Origin: Deltaproteobacteria bacterium
GTDB lineage: Bacteria; Desulfobacterota; Desulfobacteria; Desulfobacterales; SURF-7
Reading direction: 5' to 3'
DNA length: 18,666 bases
Assembly: GCA_019307665.1 (NCBI GenBank)
Contig: JAFDJC010000016.1
Coordinates: forward strand, 1-18,666
Part shown: positions 1 to 7,396 of the stretch, one piece after another
Numbering within the stretch: position 1 is the stretch's first letter
Layout: each line of letters opens with the position of its first letter
Translations under genes and position numbers: made by a program
The notes under the pieces: model-generated
Databases searched by the model: none
What the model was told of the DNA's origin: nothing
The model's input: the letters and a program-made list of their open reading frames with translations, nothing else

Positions 1-558
1 ACTTTGCTGAAACTTCTTTATATGGGTGAGTCTGTATCCGAAGGTCAGATTATTGTTGAAGGAATGAATCTTTCAAGAATTTCGCACACAAGGACACCTT
101 TTTTAAGAAGAAAGTTCGGTATTGTTTTTCAGGATTACAAACTCATTTCAACTAAAACGGTTTTTGAGAATGTCTCACTAGTTCTTGAAGTTGCGGGTAA
201 AAGACCTGCATACATTCAGAAAAAAGTTAAAAGTGTTTTAAGGATGGTCGGCATGGAAGAGAAAATCGGGTCATTTCCCCCCAGTCTTTCCGGGGGAGAA
301 CAGCAAAGAGTTGCCGTTGCAAGAGCGATTGCCGGTGATCCCGGTATAATCCTGGCAGATGAACCGACCGGGAGCCTTGACCCTGACTCTGCCGAAATTA
401 TTGTTAACCTGTTAACAACGCTTAATAAACAGGGTGTGACTGTGGTTATAGCAACGCATGATCAGAGTATTATTAATAAAACAAAAGGCCGAGTATGTTA
501 CTTGAAGGATAGACGTATGCAACCTAACGCTGTTGAAATCAAAAAAAACCTGCAATAA
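1..558 (+). CDS. ftsE: Cell-division ABC transporter ATPase FtsE (5' partial)
   Basis: This is the ATPase of the FtsEX complex, which couples ATP hydrolysis at the division site to activation of peptidoglycan hydrolases through periplasmic EnvC-type proteins. Reading frame 1 is open from the first base (T-L-L-K-L-L-Y-M-G-E). That matches the residues just after the Walker A lysine in FtsE, so only about the first 40 residues, including the P-loop, are missing off the left edge. Visible are the Q-loop (VFQDYKL), the ABC signature LSGGEQQRVAVARAI, Walker B IILADEPTGSLD and the H-loop IATHD. The stop is followed 10 bases later by the ftsX start, so the two are co-transcribed. The family call is firm. 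LolD and other MacB-type ATPases share these motifs, but the ftsX neighbour decides it. Confidence 0.95.
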   Translation, partial: TLLKLLYMGESVSEGQIIVEGMNLSRISHTRTPFLRRKFGIVFQDYKLISTKTVFENVSLVLEVAGKRPAYIQKKVKSVLRMVGMEEKIGSFPPSLSGGEQQRVAVARAIAGDPGIILADEPTGSLDPDSAEIIVNLLTTLNKQGVTVVIATHDQSIINKTKGRVCYLKDRRMQPNAVEIKKNLQ

Positions 559-568
559 CTATATAAAT

Positions 569-1456
569 ATGGAATTTGCATTTTTTTATACGAGAAGGGC
601 GCTTAAGGATTTTCTCGGTAACCGTTTTCTTCACGCGGTAACTATTATCACTATTGCGCTATCTATACTGATCGTCAGTACATTTGCCATATTTTTTATC
701 AACGTGAACGATGTCATGGATTCCTGGAAAGAAGGTATCAGAATTATGGTTTACCTTGAAGATGGGGTTCATGATGTGCAGCTTCCTGAAATAAAAAGTA
801 AAATATTACAAATTGAAGAGATCGCAGAGGCACGATACATATCGAGATCAGAAGCATTATCGAACATAAAAAAAGAGATGAAACGGCAGGCATCTTTGTT
901 TGAAAACCTCAAATACAACCCGTTGCCGGATATTTTTGAAATCAGGATGAAACCGTCCACCCAGACCTGGGAAAAAGTCGAAAGTATGGCTGCCGCCATA
1001 GAAAAGATTCCGCATGTAGAAGGGGTAGAGTATGGCCAGAGATGGCTGGGCAAGATGACTGGAATTTTTAACCTTTTTAAAGTTTCAGGCATCATCATGT
1101 GTTCTATTTTTTTCATGGCATCGGTTTTTATCGTGGCTAATACAATAAGGCTTTTATTCTATTCCAGGCGCGAGGAGTTTGAAATTATGAGGCTTGTAGG
1201 AGCAACCGACTCTTTTATTAAAACACCCTTTTATATAGAGGGCGCTATCCAGGGGTTTGTTGGTGGAAGCTTAGGTCTTCTTATCCTTTTTATATCCTTT
1301 ATGCTTGTGATGTCTGGTGTAGAAAAAGAAATGGTGTCCGGGTTTATTAAAATAAGATTTCTCCCTTTTTCTCTTTCAGCAGTAATAATTTTGTTAAGTA
1401 TGTCTGCAGGACTGGTAGGATGCTATCTTTCTTTCAAACAATTTTTAGATTCATGA
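569..1456 (+). CDS. ftsX: Cell-division protein FtsX
   Basis: This is the membrane partner of FtsE in the division-site ABC complex. The 295-residue protein has the FtsX layout: a short cytoplasmic N-terminus (FFYTRRALKDF), TM1 around residues 20-45, a periplasmic domain of about 125 residues, then three more TM segments around 170-195, 220-248 and 262-290. The motif REEFEIMRLVGAT after TM2 is typical of FtsX. I chose ATG 569 because it gives the usual FtsX N-terminus. A TTG at 533 would add 12 residues and overlap ftsE, and neither start has a clear Shine-Dalgarno. The 3' end overlaps the envC-like gene, consistent with translational coupling. Function follows from FtsX biology: the periplasmic loop should contact the EnvC coiled coil encoded next. 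Confidence 0.94.
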   Translation: MEFAFFYTRRALKDFLGNRFLHAVTIITIALSILIVSTFAIFFINVNDVMDSWKEGIRIMVYLEDGVHDVQLPEIKSKILQIEEIAEARYISRSEALSNIKKEMKRQASLFENLKYNPLPDIFEIRMKPSTQTWEKVESMAAAIEKIPHVEGVEYGQRWLGKMTGIFNLFKVSGIIMCSIFFMASVFIVANTIRLLFYSRREEFEIMRLVGATDSFIKTPFYIEGAIQGFVGGSLGLLILFISFMLVMSGVEKEMVSGFIKIRFLPFSLSAVIILLSMSAGLVGCYLSFKQFLDS

Positions 1457-2823
1457 CATTGTCGGCAATGGTTTTTCTGATGCCTTTCTGTGTCGAAGCT
1501 GAGGTATATCAATCAGTTGAGACAGGTATTGTTACAGTGGACAAGTTGAATATCAGGAAAGATCCGTCCAGGACGGGGCGTATCATAAAAACGATTCGCC
1601 GTGGGACGTATATTGAAGTCCTTGATCACCATAATGGTTGGCTGAAAATATTGCATGGCAGCGATGAAGGATATATCAGAAACCGGACACGCTATGTTCG
1701 AATATTAGGGATGGATCAAGACGATCAGAAACACCAGTTAAAAACACCACCGTTTGAGACTGAATCAAAAAAAATCAGTCGCAAAATAGAAAAGTACAAG
1801 ACAGAAGTCGTTAAGTTCAGTGAAAAAGAATCTGCTATCATCAGCAGTCTGGATGACCTTGAAATTGACTTGAACAAAGCTCGCCTCAGTGTGTCTTCAC
1901 TCCGGAAAGGAATTGAGACGATTGATGGAAAAATATCTAAAAACAATACAGCCATTGGAGAGCTGCTTGAAAACATTCGGAATGCAGAAGACTACATTGC
2001 CAGGCGCCTGGTTGCTTTATATAAGATGAACTTTATTGGTCGAATGAATGTACTCGCTTCTGCTGATTCGGTTTTTGGTCTTTTCAACAGGAAATTTGCC
2101 ATGGAGAAAATTCTTGAGCATGACGAAAAAATACTAATAGACTATAAAAGCAAACAGGATGCGCTTGCAAAACTGTCTAATAAACTTCGGTTGCAAAAAA
2201 AGGAAAAGCTTTCTCTGGAAGAAGATTATAATTACCAGATAAAATCCTTAAACCGGCAGAGAGCAAGACGAAAAAAACTGCTTGGAGACGTAAGAAGTAA
2301 AAAAGAACTGGGCCTTGCTTCCATTGAATCACTCAAGCAGGCGTCTATAGCACTTGACCAGGCAATATTATCTCTTCATGTGGAACCAAAGGAACAAGGC
2401 AAGAAATTTTTAAAAAAGTTTGAGGACTATAAAGGCTTGCTCCCGATGCCTGTAAGGGGTAAGATAATTTCCTTTTTTGGTTCATACAGGAATGCCGGCT
2501 TCGATGTTGTCAACTTCTGTAGTGGTGTCGAAATCAGGGCTGATATGGGCGAACCTGTCAGAGCGGTTATGGGGGGGCAGGTGCTTTACTCTGATTGGTT
2601 TAAAAGTTACGGCAACATGATTATTATTGACCATGGTAAAAATTACTATACGGTATACGCCCATGCCGAGGAGCTTTTCAAATCAAAGGGCGAGCTTGTG
2701 GAACCTGATGAAGTTATTGCCACTGTTGGAGATACAGCTTCCATGAAAGGCGCCAATCTCTATTTTGAGATACGCCATCATGGAAAGCCTGTTGATCCTC
2801 TCAAGTGGCTGAAGAAAGGATAA
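1420..2823 (+). CDS. envC: EnvC-like murein hydrolase activator (SH3 + coiled coil + degenerate LytM)
   Basis: This is a periplasmic activator of cell-wall amidases, recruited by FtsEX. The 467-residue protein has a signal peptide (cut near CVEAEV, residue 28), a bacterial SH3 domain (about 35-93; DKLNIRKDPSRTGRIIKTI), a long charged coiled coil (about 110-335) and a C-terminal LytM/M23 domain (about 350-465). In the LytM domain three of the four metal or active-site positions I could align are changed. The first His is Cys367, the Asp is Glu371, and the His-x-His has become Asn446-x-Tyr448; only His415 remains. It should therefore bind and activate amidases rather than cut, as EnvC does. ATG 1420 has AGGA 8 bases upstream and overlaps ftsX by 37 bases. 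ATG 1453, which overlaps the ftsX stop as ATGA, is an alternative. The N-terminal SH3 is absent from E. coli EnvC. Confidence 0.88.
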   Translation: MLSFFQTIFRFMTLSAMVFLMPFCVEAEVYQSVETGIVTVDKLNIRKDPSRTGRIIKTIRRGTYIEVLDHHNGWLKILHGSDEGYIRNRTRYVRILGMDQDDQKHQLKTPPFETESKKISRKIEKYKTEVVKFSEKESAIISSLDDLEIDLNKARLSVSSLRKGIETIDGKISKNNTAIGELLENIRNAEDYIARRLVALYKMNFIGRMNVLASADSVFGLFNRKFAMEKILEHDEKILIDYKSKQDALAKLSNKLRLQKKEKLSLEEDYNYQIKSLNRQRARRKKLLGDVRSKKELGLASIESLKQASIALDQAILSLHVEPKEQGKKFLKKFEDYKGLLPMPVRGKIISFFGSYRNAGFDVVNFCSGVEIRADMGEPVRAVMGGQVLYSDWFKSYGNMIIIDHGKNYYTVYAHAEELFKSKGELVEPDEVIATVGDTASMKGANLYFEIRHHGKPVDPLKWLKKG

Positions 2824-2835
2824 AAGGAGTATATT

Positions 2836-4197
2836 ATGATTGAAAGAATAAAACAGCACATTCTTTTTTGTTTTCTGGTTGCTGTTGCGGCCACTCTTGT
2901 TATTGCCGGTACCGGTTTTTTCCGTGATCTTTCGGCAAGCGGAGATGAAACATACCGCCAGTTAAAAATATTTTCCGATGTGATAGAGCATATTGAAGGC
3001 GGCTATGTTGATCCGGTTGACACTAAAGATTTGATACAAAAGGCGATTCAGGGTATGGTTAACAGCCTTGATCCTCATTCAATGTATCTTCCTCCTGATG
3101 CATATGACCTTCTTAAAGATGATACCAAAGGTGAGTTTAGCGGCATCGGGATTGTCATAACAATGAAAAAAGGTCTTTTAACCGTTGTCTCACCGATAGA
3201 AGGAACGCCTGCCTTTAAGGTTGGTGTCAAGGCTAATGACGTTATTGTGAAGGTGGATGGAGAATCAACGAGGGAAATGAGTCTCGGGGAGATGGTCAAA
3301 AAAATCAAAGGGCCCAAGGGTACGGAGGTGGTGATTACTGTGGTAAGGAAAGGCGAATCTGATCCGATTGATTTTAAAATAACAAGAAATGTTATTCCAA
3401 TTGAAAGTGTCAGATATCTGTTTCTAAAACCTGGGTATGGATATATAAGAATTTACAATTTCACAGAGAAAACAACTAATGATCTTGAAGAAGCACTAGA
3501 AAAGATGGATGAAGAGCTTAAAGGCCTTGTAATTGATCTCAGGGATAATCCCGGAGGACTTCTTCCCCAAGCAATAAGCATTTCCGATCTTTTTCTTGAA
3601 CAGGGAACCATTCTTTCCATCAAGGGGCGTTTCGAAGACCAGAATAATATTTACACGGCTGAACCTGACAGTGTCCAGCGCAAATATCCAATCATTATTC
3701 TTATTAATGGGGGCAGCGCAAGCGCCTCTGAAATTGTCGCAGGTGCACTTCAGGATCATAAACGGGCGCTTATATTAGGGACAACTTCATTTGGTAAGGG
3801 TTCTGTCCAGACAGTGAAACCTTTAAAGGACGGTTCGGGCTTAAAATTGACCATCGCCCGGTACTATACTCCCAGTGGGCACTCGATTCAGGCAAAGGGT
3901 ATTGTACCTGATATTGTCTTAAAAAAAATGATTCTGGAAGAGGACGAGGTCGATGTAGTGGAGGACATATACTTTAAGGAAAAAGATTTAAAGAACCATC
4001 TTGAAGCCGTGCCTGACCTTGATAAAAATGAAACTAAACCGGAAGAACCGGCTGGGGATAGCGAGAAAAAATCAGAAGCCGATGATACAACAGGGTATAA
4101 AATCCTTAAACTGAAAAAGCTTATGGTTGACAATCAGGTGATGCGTGCGCTGGATATCCTGTTGGGTTATAATGTTTTTAAAGATATGCAAAAATAA
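2836..4197 (+). CDS. ctpA: Carboxyl-terminal processing protease (peptidase S41, CtpA type)
   Basis: This is an envelope serine protease that trims or degrades periplasmic proteins, in other bacteria including cell-wall hydrolases. The 453-residue protein has an N-terminal signal anchor (residues 8-30), an N-terminal helical region, a PDZ domain (about 95-180; GEFSGIGIVI, VGVKANDVIVKVDG) and the S41 catalytic core. The nucleophile motif SASASE is at 294-299. Ser296 and Lys321 (in GTTSFGKGS) are 25 residues apart, the same spacing as the Ser-Lys dyad of E. coli Prc. The C-terminal 100 residues hold a charged, probably disordered stretch (DKNETKPEEPAG) before a short helix. AAGGAG lies 8 bases before ATG 2836, and only 12 bases separate it from the EnvC-like gene. 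Its place beside envC suggests that it regulates hydrolase activators. Confidence 0.93.
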   Translation: MIERIKQHILFCFLVAVAATLVIAGTGFFRDLSASGDETYRQLKIFSDVIEHIEGGYVDPVDTKDLIQKAIQGMVNSLDPHSMYLPPDAYDLLKDDTKGEFSGIGIVITMKKGLLTVVSPIEGTPAFKVGVKANDVIVKVDGESTREMSLGEMVKKIKGPKGTEVVITVVRKGESDPIDFKITRNVIPIESVRYLFLKPGYGYIRIYNFTEKTTNDLEEALEKMDEELKGLVIDLRDNPGGLLPQAISISDLFLEQGTILSIKGRFEDQNNIYTAEPDSVQRKYPIIILINGGSASASEIVAGALQDHKRALILGTTSFGKGSVQTVKPLKDGSGLKLTIARYYTPSGHSIQAKGIVPDIVLKKMILEEDEVDVVEDIYFKEKDLKNHLEAVPDLDKNETKPEEPAGDSEKKSEADDTTGYKILKLKKLMVDNQVMRALDILLGYNVFKDMQK

Positions 4198-4228
4198 AAT
4201 AGTGCCGGAAAAATTCGGAAAAATATAG

Positions 4229-5215
4229 ATGACAAAAAAAAATAACCGGAGGAAGTCTGCCAAACGTTCCGGAAAAAAGGGAAGCGATTTTAAAACTAAT
4301 ATTTTAAGGGCATTGTCAGGTATTGTCCTTCTTTTGACTCTTGTTGTTTTGGCGGGCATCACTGCAAGATATTTACTCTTTCCGGAAAAAAAAGGGATGG
4401 TTAAGCCGGTTACTGAAGTGTCGGGAAAGAATAAGACCTATGCCGATATGCCGGAGTTCGAAGTATTCCCAGGTCCGGAAGAAGAACTAAAGGAAAAAGA
4501 GGTCATCAGCCATTCGATATCAAAGCAGCGAAAGCCTCGAATAGCTATTATTATCGATGACCTGGGCTATGACAGCTCTATGGCTGGAAAGTTTTTGAAC
4601 CTGAATCAAAATATAACCCTCGCCATACTTCCTCATAGTCCTCTTCAACGGAAAATTGCAACACAAGCGCATCAAAAGGGGATAGAGGTAATGCTTCATC
4701 TGCCTATGGAACCTGTCGAGTACCCGGCAATCAAACCCGGACCCGGCGCTCTTCTATCTTCAATGACAACAGATCAGATGATCAGGCAACTTGAGGAAGA
4801 TATTGATGCAGTACCTTTTATAAGTGGTGTCAATAATCATATGGGATCAAAAATTACGGCTATTTCCACCAGAATGTATCAGGTTTTTTCGATACTTAAG
4901 AAGAAGGATCTTTATTTTGTCGATAGCCGTACCACCAAAGATACGCTCTGCCGGTCATCGGCACGGCTTTTAAAAATTAAATTTGCTGAAAGGGATGTGT
5001 TTCTCGACAACATTAGAGATCCGGAAGCTATTCGCAAACAGATCAATCGTCTTGTCAGGAGGGCCTGTGCAAATGGGGAGGCTGTGGGAATAGCCCATCC
5101 ATATAAAATAACATATACCATACTTAAGGAAGAGCTTTTGAATATTCAGAAAAAAGCCTGTCTTGTTCCGGTTTCAGAAGTTGTTCATTTTACCGGCCAT
5201 GTTCCGGAAGTTTGA
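4229..5215 (+). CDS. yibQ: Divergent polysaccharide deacetylase, YibQ/DUF610 family
   Basis: This is a membrane-anchored periplasmic protein of the YibQ family (COG2861), a distant NodB-fold relative usually found beside envC and ctpA. The 328-residue protein has a very basic N-terminus (KKNNRRKSAKRSGKKG), one TM helix (about 28-50), a linker (about 51-105) and the deacetylase-like domain (about 108-325). Family motifs are IIIDDLG with Asp110-Asp111, HLPMEP with His157, NNHMGSK at 202-208 and FVDSRTT. No substrate has been settled for the family as far as I know, so deacetylase activity is an inference from fold only. The gap to ctpA is 31 bases and the ribosome binding site is weak, suggesting lower or coupled translation. 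The stop codon lies in the loop of a long stem-loop (5188-5233). Confidence 0.9.
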   Translation: MTKKNNRRKSAKRSGKKGSDFKTNILRALSGIVLLLTLVVLAGITARYLLFPEKKGMVKPVTEVSGKNKTYADMPEFEVFPGPEEELKEKEVISHSISKQRKPRIAIIIDDLGYDSSMAGKFLNLNQNITLAILPHSPLQRKIATQAHQKGIEVMLHLPMEPVEYPAIKPGPGALLSSMTTDQMIRQLEEDIDAVPFISGVNNHMGSKITAISTRMYQVFSILKKKDLYFVDSRTTKDTLCRSSARLLKIKFAERDVFLDNIRDPEAIRKQINRLVRRACANGEAVGIAHPYKITYTILKEELLNIQKKACLVPVSEVVHFTGHVPEV

Positions 5216-5233
5216 AACCGGTACATGGTAAAA
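5188..5233 (+). promoter_or_regulatory. Long imperfect stem-loop straddling the yibQ stop
   Basis: The inner arms CATGTTCCGG (5198-5207) and CCGGTACATG (5218-5227) pair with one T-T mismatch around a 10-base loop that contains the yibQ TGA. Outer arms TTTTAC (5188-5193) and GTAAAA (5228-5233) extend it across a 4-base bulge. No T-run follows, so it is not a classic intrinsic terminator. It could block exoribonuclease movement or reduce read-through into the ABM gene, whose ribosome site starts about 10 bases downstream. The structure is read directly; the function is inferred. Confidence 0.5.
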
Positions 5234-5255
5234 GAAATGATGAAAGGAGGAGCGC

Positions 5256-5558
5256 ATGGTAAAAGTATTAATAAAGAGACGCTTTAAGCAGGGAAAAACA
5301 AAGGAAATTCTTTCACTTCTTAATGAATTCCGTGCAGGGGCTCTTAATATGACCGGTTATATATCAGGCCTTACAATGATGTCTCATGATGATCATCAGG
5401 TTATGCTGGTGGTAGGCACATGGGAAAAAATGGAACACTGGAACAGATGGAAGGAAAATCCAGCCAGAAAAACATTTGAGAAGATGCTCGAAATCTATCA
5501 GGAAGAGCCAACCATTTATGAAGAATATATCGTCGGCACTTCACTTTCAAATGAATAG
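5256..5558 (+). CDS. Antibiotic biosynthesis monooxygenase (ABM)-fold small protein
   Basis: This 100-residue cytoplasmic protein has the dimeric alpha-beta barrel pattern of the ABM family (Pfam ABM type). It starts with MVKVLIKRRFKQGKTKEILSLLNEFR (first strand and helix), then a central strand pair GYISGLTMMSHDDHQVMLVVGTWE, and the typical helix EHWNRWKENPARKTFEKM with its conserved Trp residues. Members include quinol monooxygenases and haem-degrading enzymes, but most are uncharacterised. I see no haem-ligand signature that would let me choose. It has the strongest ribosome site of the cluster (AAAGGAGG, 7 bases before ATG) and follows yibQ by 40 bases, after a stem-loop. It may therefore be expressed independently of, or more strongly than, the genes upstream. 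A role in the cell-wall pathway is not supported beyond co-direction. Confidence 0.82.
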   Translation: MVKVLIKRRFKQGKTKEILSLLNEFRAGALNMTGYISGLTMMSHDDHQVMLVVGTWEKMEHWNRWKENPARKTFEKMLEIYQEEPTIYEEYIVGTSLSNE

Positions 5559-5578
5559 CGGAACAGGACAAAACGCCA

Positions 5579-6718
5579 TTAGGCCGGCAGGTCGACCATA
5601 AAAGTCCATAATACACCTGCGGCAATTGCTGAACCGATAACGCCGGATGAGTTGCAGGCCATGGCATGCATGAGAAGATAGTTTGATGGATCTTCAGACT
5701 GCCCCACCAGGTGTACTTCTCTGGCAGAACCCGGAACAGCGGACACCCCTGCCGCACCAAGAAGCGGATTGATTTTTTCCTTGAGGAACAGGTTCATTAT
5801 TTTTGCAAAAATAATTCCTGAAGCGGTTGCTATACTAAAAGCTACAGCACCGAGTGCAAAGATGCTGAGGGATTTTGGATTTAAAAATACATCAGCCTGA
5901 GTACTCATGCCGACGGTAAATCCGAGCAGTATTGTGGCTGTATCTATTACTGCATTCCGGGCTGTGTTTGCCAGACGTTCCACAACACCCGATTCCTTTA
6001 GAAAGTTTCCCAGAAAAAGCATACCAAGAAGCGGCAGTGCGGTCGGTGCCAGCATACAGCAGAGCAGCGTCGCGATAACGGGAAAAATAATCAGTTCTTT
6101 TTTGTGGATTTCCCTTGGTTCGGACATTCTGATGAGTCTTTCTTTCCGAGTTGTAAGAAGCCTCATGATTGGCGGTTGAATAACAGGAATAAGGGCCATG
6201 TAAGAATATGCCGCAATAGCAATCGGTCCTATCAGTTTAGGTGCAAGCTTTGCTGTCAGGAATATTGATGTCGGTCCGTCAGCTCCTCCGATAATGGCAA
6301 TCGATGCAGCTTCTCTTGGCGCAAATCCGAGGGCGAAAGCGCCAAGAAGCGTAAAGAATATACCCATTTGTGCCGCAGCGCCGAGAAGCATGAGCTTCGG
6401 CCTTGCAAGCAGTGAGGAAAAGTCCGTCATTGCGCCCAAACCGAGGAAAACGATCGATGGATAAATGCCTGTTGTCACACCAAAATAGAGGTAGTGGAAG
6501 ACGCTGTTGTTTTCATATATGCCAAGACCGAATCCTTTAAAAAAAGGAATATTGCCCACAATAACACCGAAACCTATCGGTACAAGAAGCAGTGGTTCGT
6601 ATTCTTTGGCCACAGCAAGATAAACAAAAACAGATCCGACCACTATCATGATAACGTGTCTGTAGTCAGCAAGGAAATATCCGGTGTTTGCCAGGAACTG
6701 TAATAACATATCGATCAT
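5579..6718 (-). CDS. Na+-translocating decarboxylase beta subunit (OadB/GcdB/MmdB family)
   Basis: This is the polytopic inner-membrane subunit of biotin-dependent sodium-pump decarboxylases (oxaloacetate, glutaconyl-CoA or methylmalonyl-CoA). It takes carboxybiotin from the carrier, releases CO2 and exports Na+. The 379-residue protein is at the usual length of GcdB/MmdB and shorter than OadB. Hallmarks are IIGGADGPTSIFLTAKLAP, whose Asp is the essential residue in the OadB family, the following helix IAAYSYMALIPVIQPPIMRLLTT, and the C-terminal VPGSAREVHLVGQ...NSSGVIGSAIAAG. The sequence does not tell which substrate is used, because the alpha subunit sets that and is absent here. It lies 11 bases after the gamma-like gene and is presumably co-transcribed with it. 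It converges with the ABM gene across 20 bases with no visible terminator. Confidence 0.93.
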   Translation of the reverse strand: MIDMLLQFLANTGYFLADYRHVIMIVVGSVFVYLAVAKEYEPLLLVPIGFGVIVGNIPFFKGFGLGIYENNSVFHYLYFGVTTGIYPSIVFLGLGAMTDFSSLLARPKLMLLGAAAQMGIFFTLLGAFALGFAPREAASIAIIGGADGPTSIFLTAKLAPKLIGPIAIAAYSYMALIPVIQPPIMRLLTTRKERLIRMSEPREIHKKELIIFPVIATLLCCMLAPTALPLLGMLFLGNFLKESGVVERLANTARNAVIDTATILLGFTVGMSTQADVFLNPKSLSIFALGAVAFSIATASGIIFAKIMNLFLKEKINPLLGAAGVSAVPGSAREVHLVGQSEDPSNYLLMHAMACNSSGVIGSAIAAGVLWTFMVDLPA

Positions 6719-6729
6719 ATATTTAACCT

Positions 6730-7155
6730 TTAGCCTTGATTTTTATTGGTTTGAATATTCAATCTAAAGCAGCCATTTCCAACAGGCATCAGTATTTGAG
6801 CCTGCCTGAAATCTTTAATTGATAGATGGGGGTGCGGAAAATTATATTTTCGAGCTATTCTATAAAGTTCAGCGAGTTGAAAGGAATCTTCCAGTTTCGC
6901 AAAAACCGGTTTATAGATTTCTGCAACCTCATTGATATCCCGGGGGAAATGCTCAGGGGATGTGATATCACTTTGTTCTTCCTTATCCTGGCCGTTCAAT
7001 TTAAAGAATTTGTCTCTTTTGTCCCATAGCAGGAGCAACTTGTGCAATTGGGATATGGCAACAGAGAGCGCAACAAGGCCTGTAAAGACTATTCCTGCAC
7101 CGACAACAGCGATTGACCATCCATTATGAGCATTTATTGCTTCTAAACCGTACAA
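6730..7155 (-). CDS. OadG-like gamma subunit of a Na+-translocating decarboxylase
   Basis: This 141-residue protein has one N-terminal membrane helix (WSIAVVGAGIVFTGLVALSVAIS, about 12-34) followed by a short cytoplasmic basic region. That is the layout of OadG/MmdD-type gamma subunits, which anchor and assemble the decarboxylase. The C-terminal 55 residues (LAELYRIARKYNFPHPHLSIKDF...GNGCFRLN) look like a small folded helical module instead of the proline-rich tail of enterobacterial OadG. The start is a TTG: GGAGG lies 7 bases before TTG 7155, and the nearby ATG, in another frame, stops within eight codons. It sits directly before the beta subunit on the same strand. Pairing with oadB makes the call likely even though gamma subunits are poorly conserved. 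Confidence 0.8.
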   Translation of the reverse strand: MYGLEAINAHNGWSIAVVGAGIVFTGLVALSVAISQLHKLLLLWDKRDKFFKLNGQDKEEQSDITSPEHFPRDINEVAEIYKPVFAKLEDSFQLAELYRIARKYNFPHPHLSIKDFRQAQILMPVGNGCFRLNIQTNKNQG

Positions 7156-7252
7156 TTGACAACCTCCATACGTTCATGCTTTCGCATACTTTTGCAGTAC
7201 CTGTTCCAAACCGCTTGTGCATGAATCATGTTTGGATCAAAATAAAAAAGTA

Positions 7253-7283
7253 AATATCGTTCATAAAAGCTATGTTATGTCAA
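7253..7283 (-). promoter_or_regulatory. Candidate sigma-70 promoter for the decarboxylase genes
   Basis: On the minus strand a perfect TTGACA (7278-7283) is followed after 19 bases by GATATT (7258-7253; 4 of 6 matches to TATAAT). The spacing is longer than the ideal 17, so this is tentative. It would give a leader of about 90 bases before the TTG start. That leader contains an ATGC-GAAA-GCAT tetraloop hairpin (7176-7187) just before the GGAGG. The whole 241-base gap 7156-7396 holds no gene. Confidence 0.3.
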
Positions 7284-7396
7284 TAAAAAAAGAATTGCGT
7301 AAATGATGAGATTTGTTCTCTTGATTTCGCAGTACTCGTAGTCGGACATACTTGGAAGGGCTTATGAGCCTGATTCTCCTGCATAGCTAAAACCGA

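Noticed and set aside
533..568. Upstream TTG start for ftsX inside ftsE
   Set aside because: No ribosome site, and the extra 12 residues (KSKKTCNNYIN) do not look like an FtsX N-terminus.
769..1116. Minus-strand 115-codon frame within ftsX, and similar frames opposite ctpA, argJ, oadB and the kinase
   Set aside because: They lie wholly inside well-supported genes, have no ribosome site or recognisable domain, and are composition shadows.
1453..1455. ATG overlapping the ftsX stop as ATGA, as start for the EnvC-like gene
   Set aside because: Kept only as an alternative: it has no ribosome site, and the shorter signal peptide would lack any positive charge before the hydrophobic core.
5559..5578. 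Terminator between the convergent ABM and decarboxylase beta genes
   Set aside because: Only a 3-base GCC-ATTA-GGC stem is available and there is no T-run.
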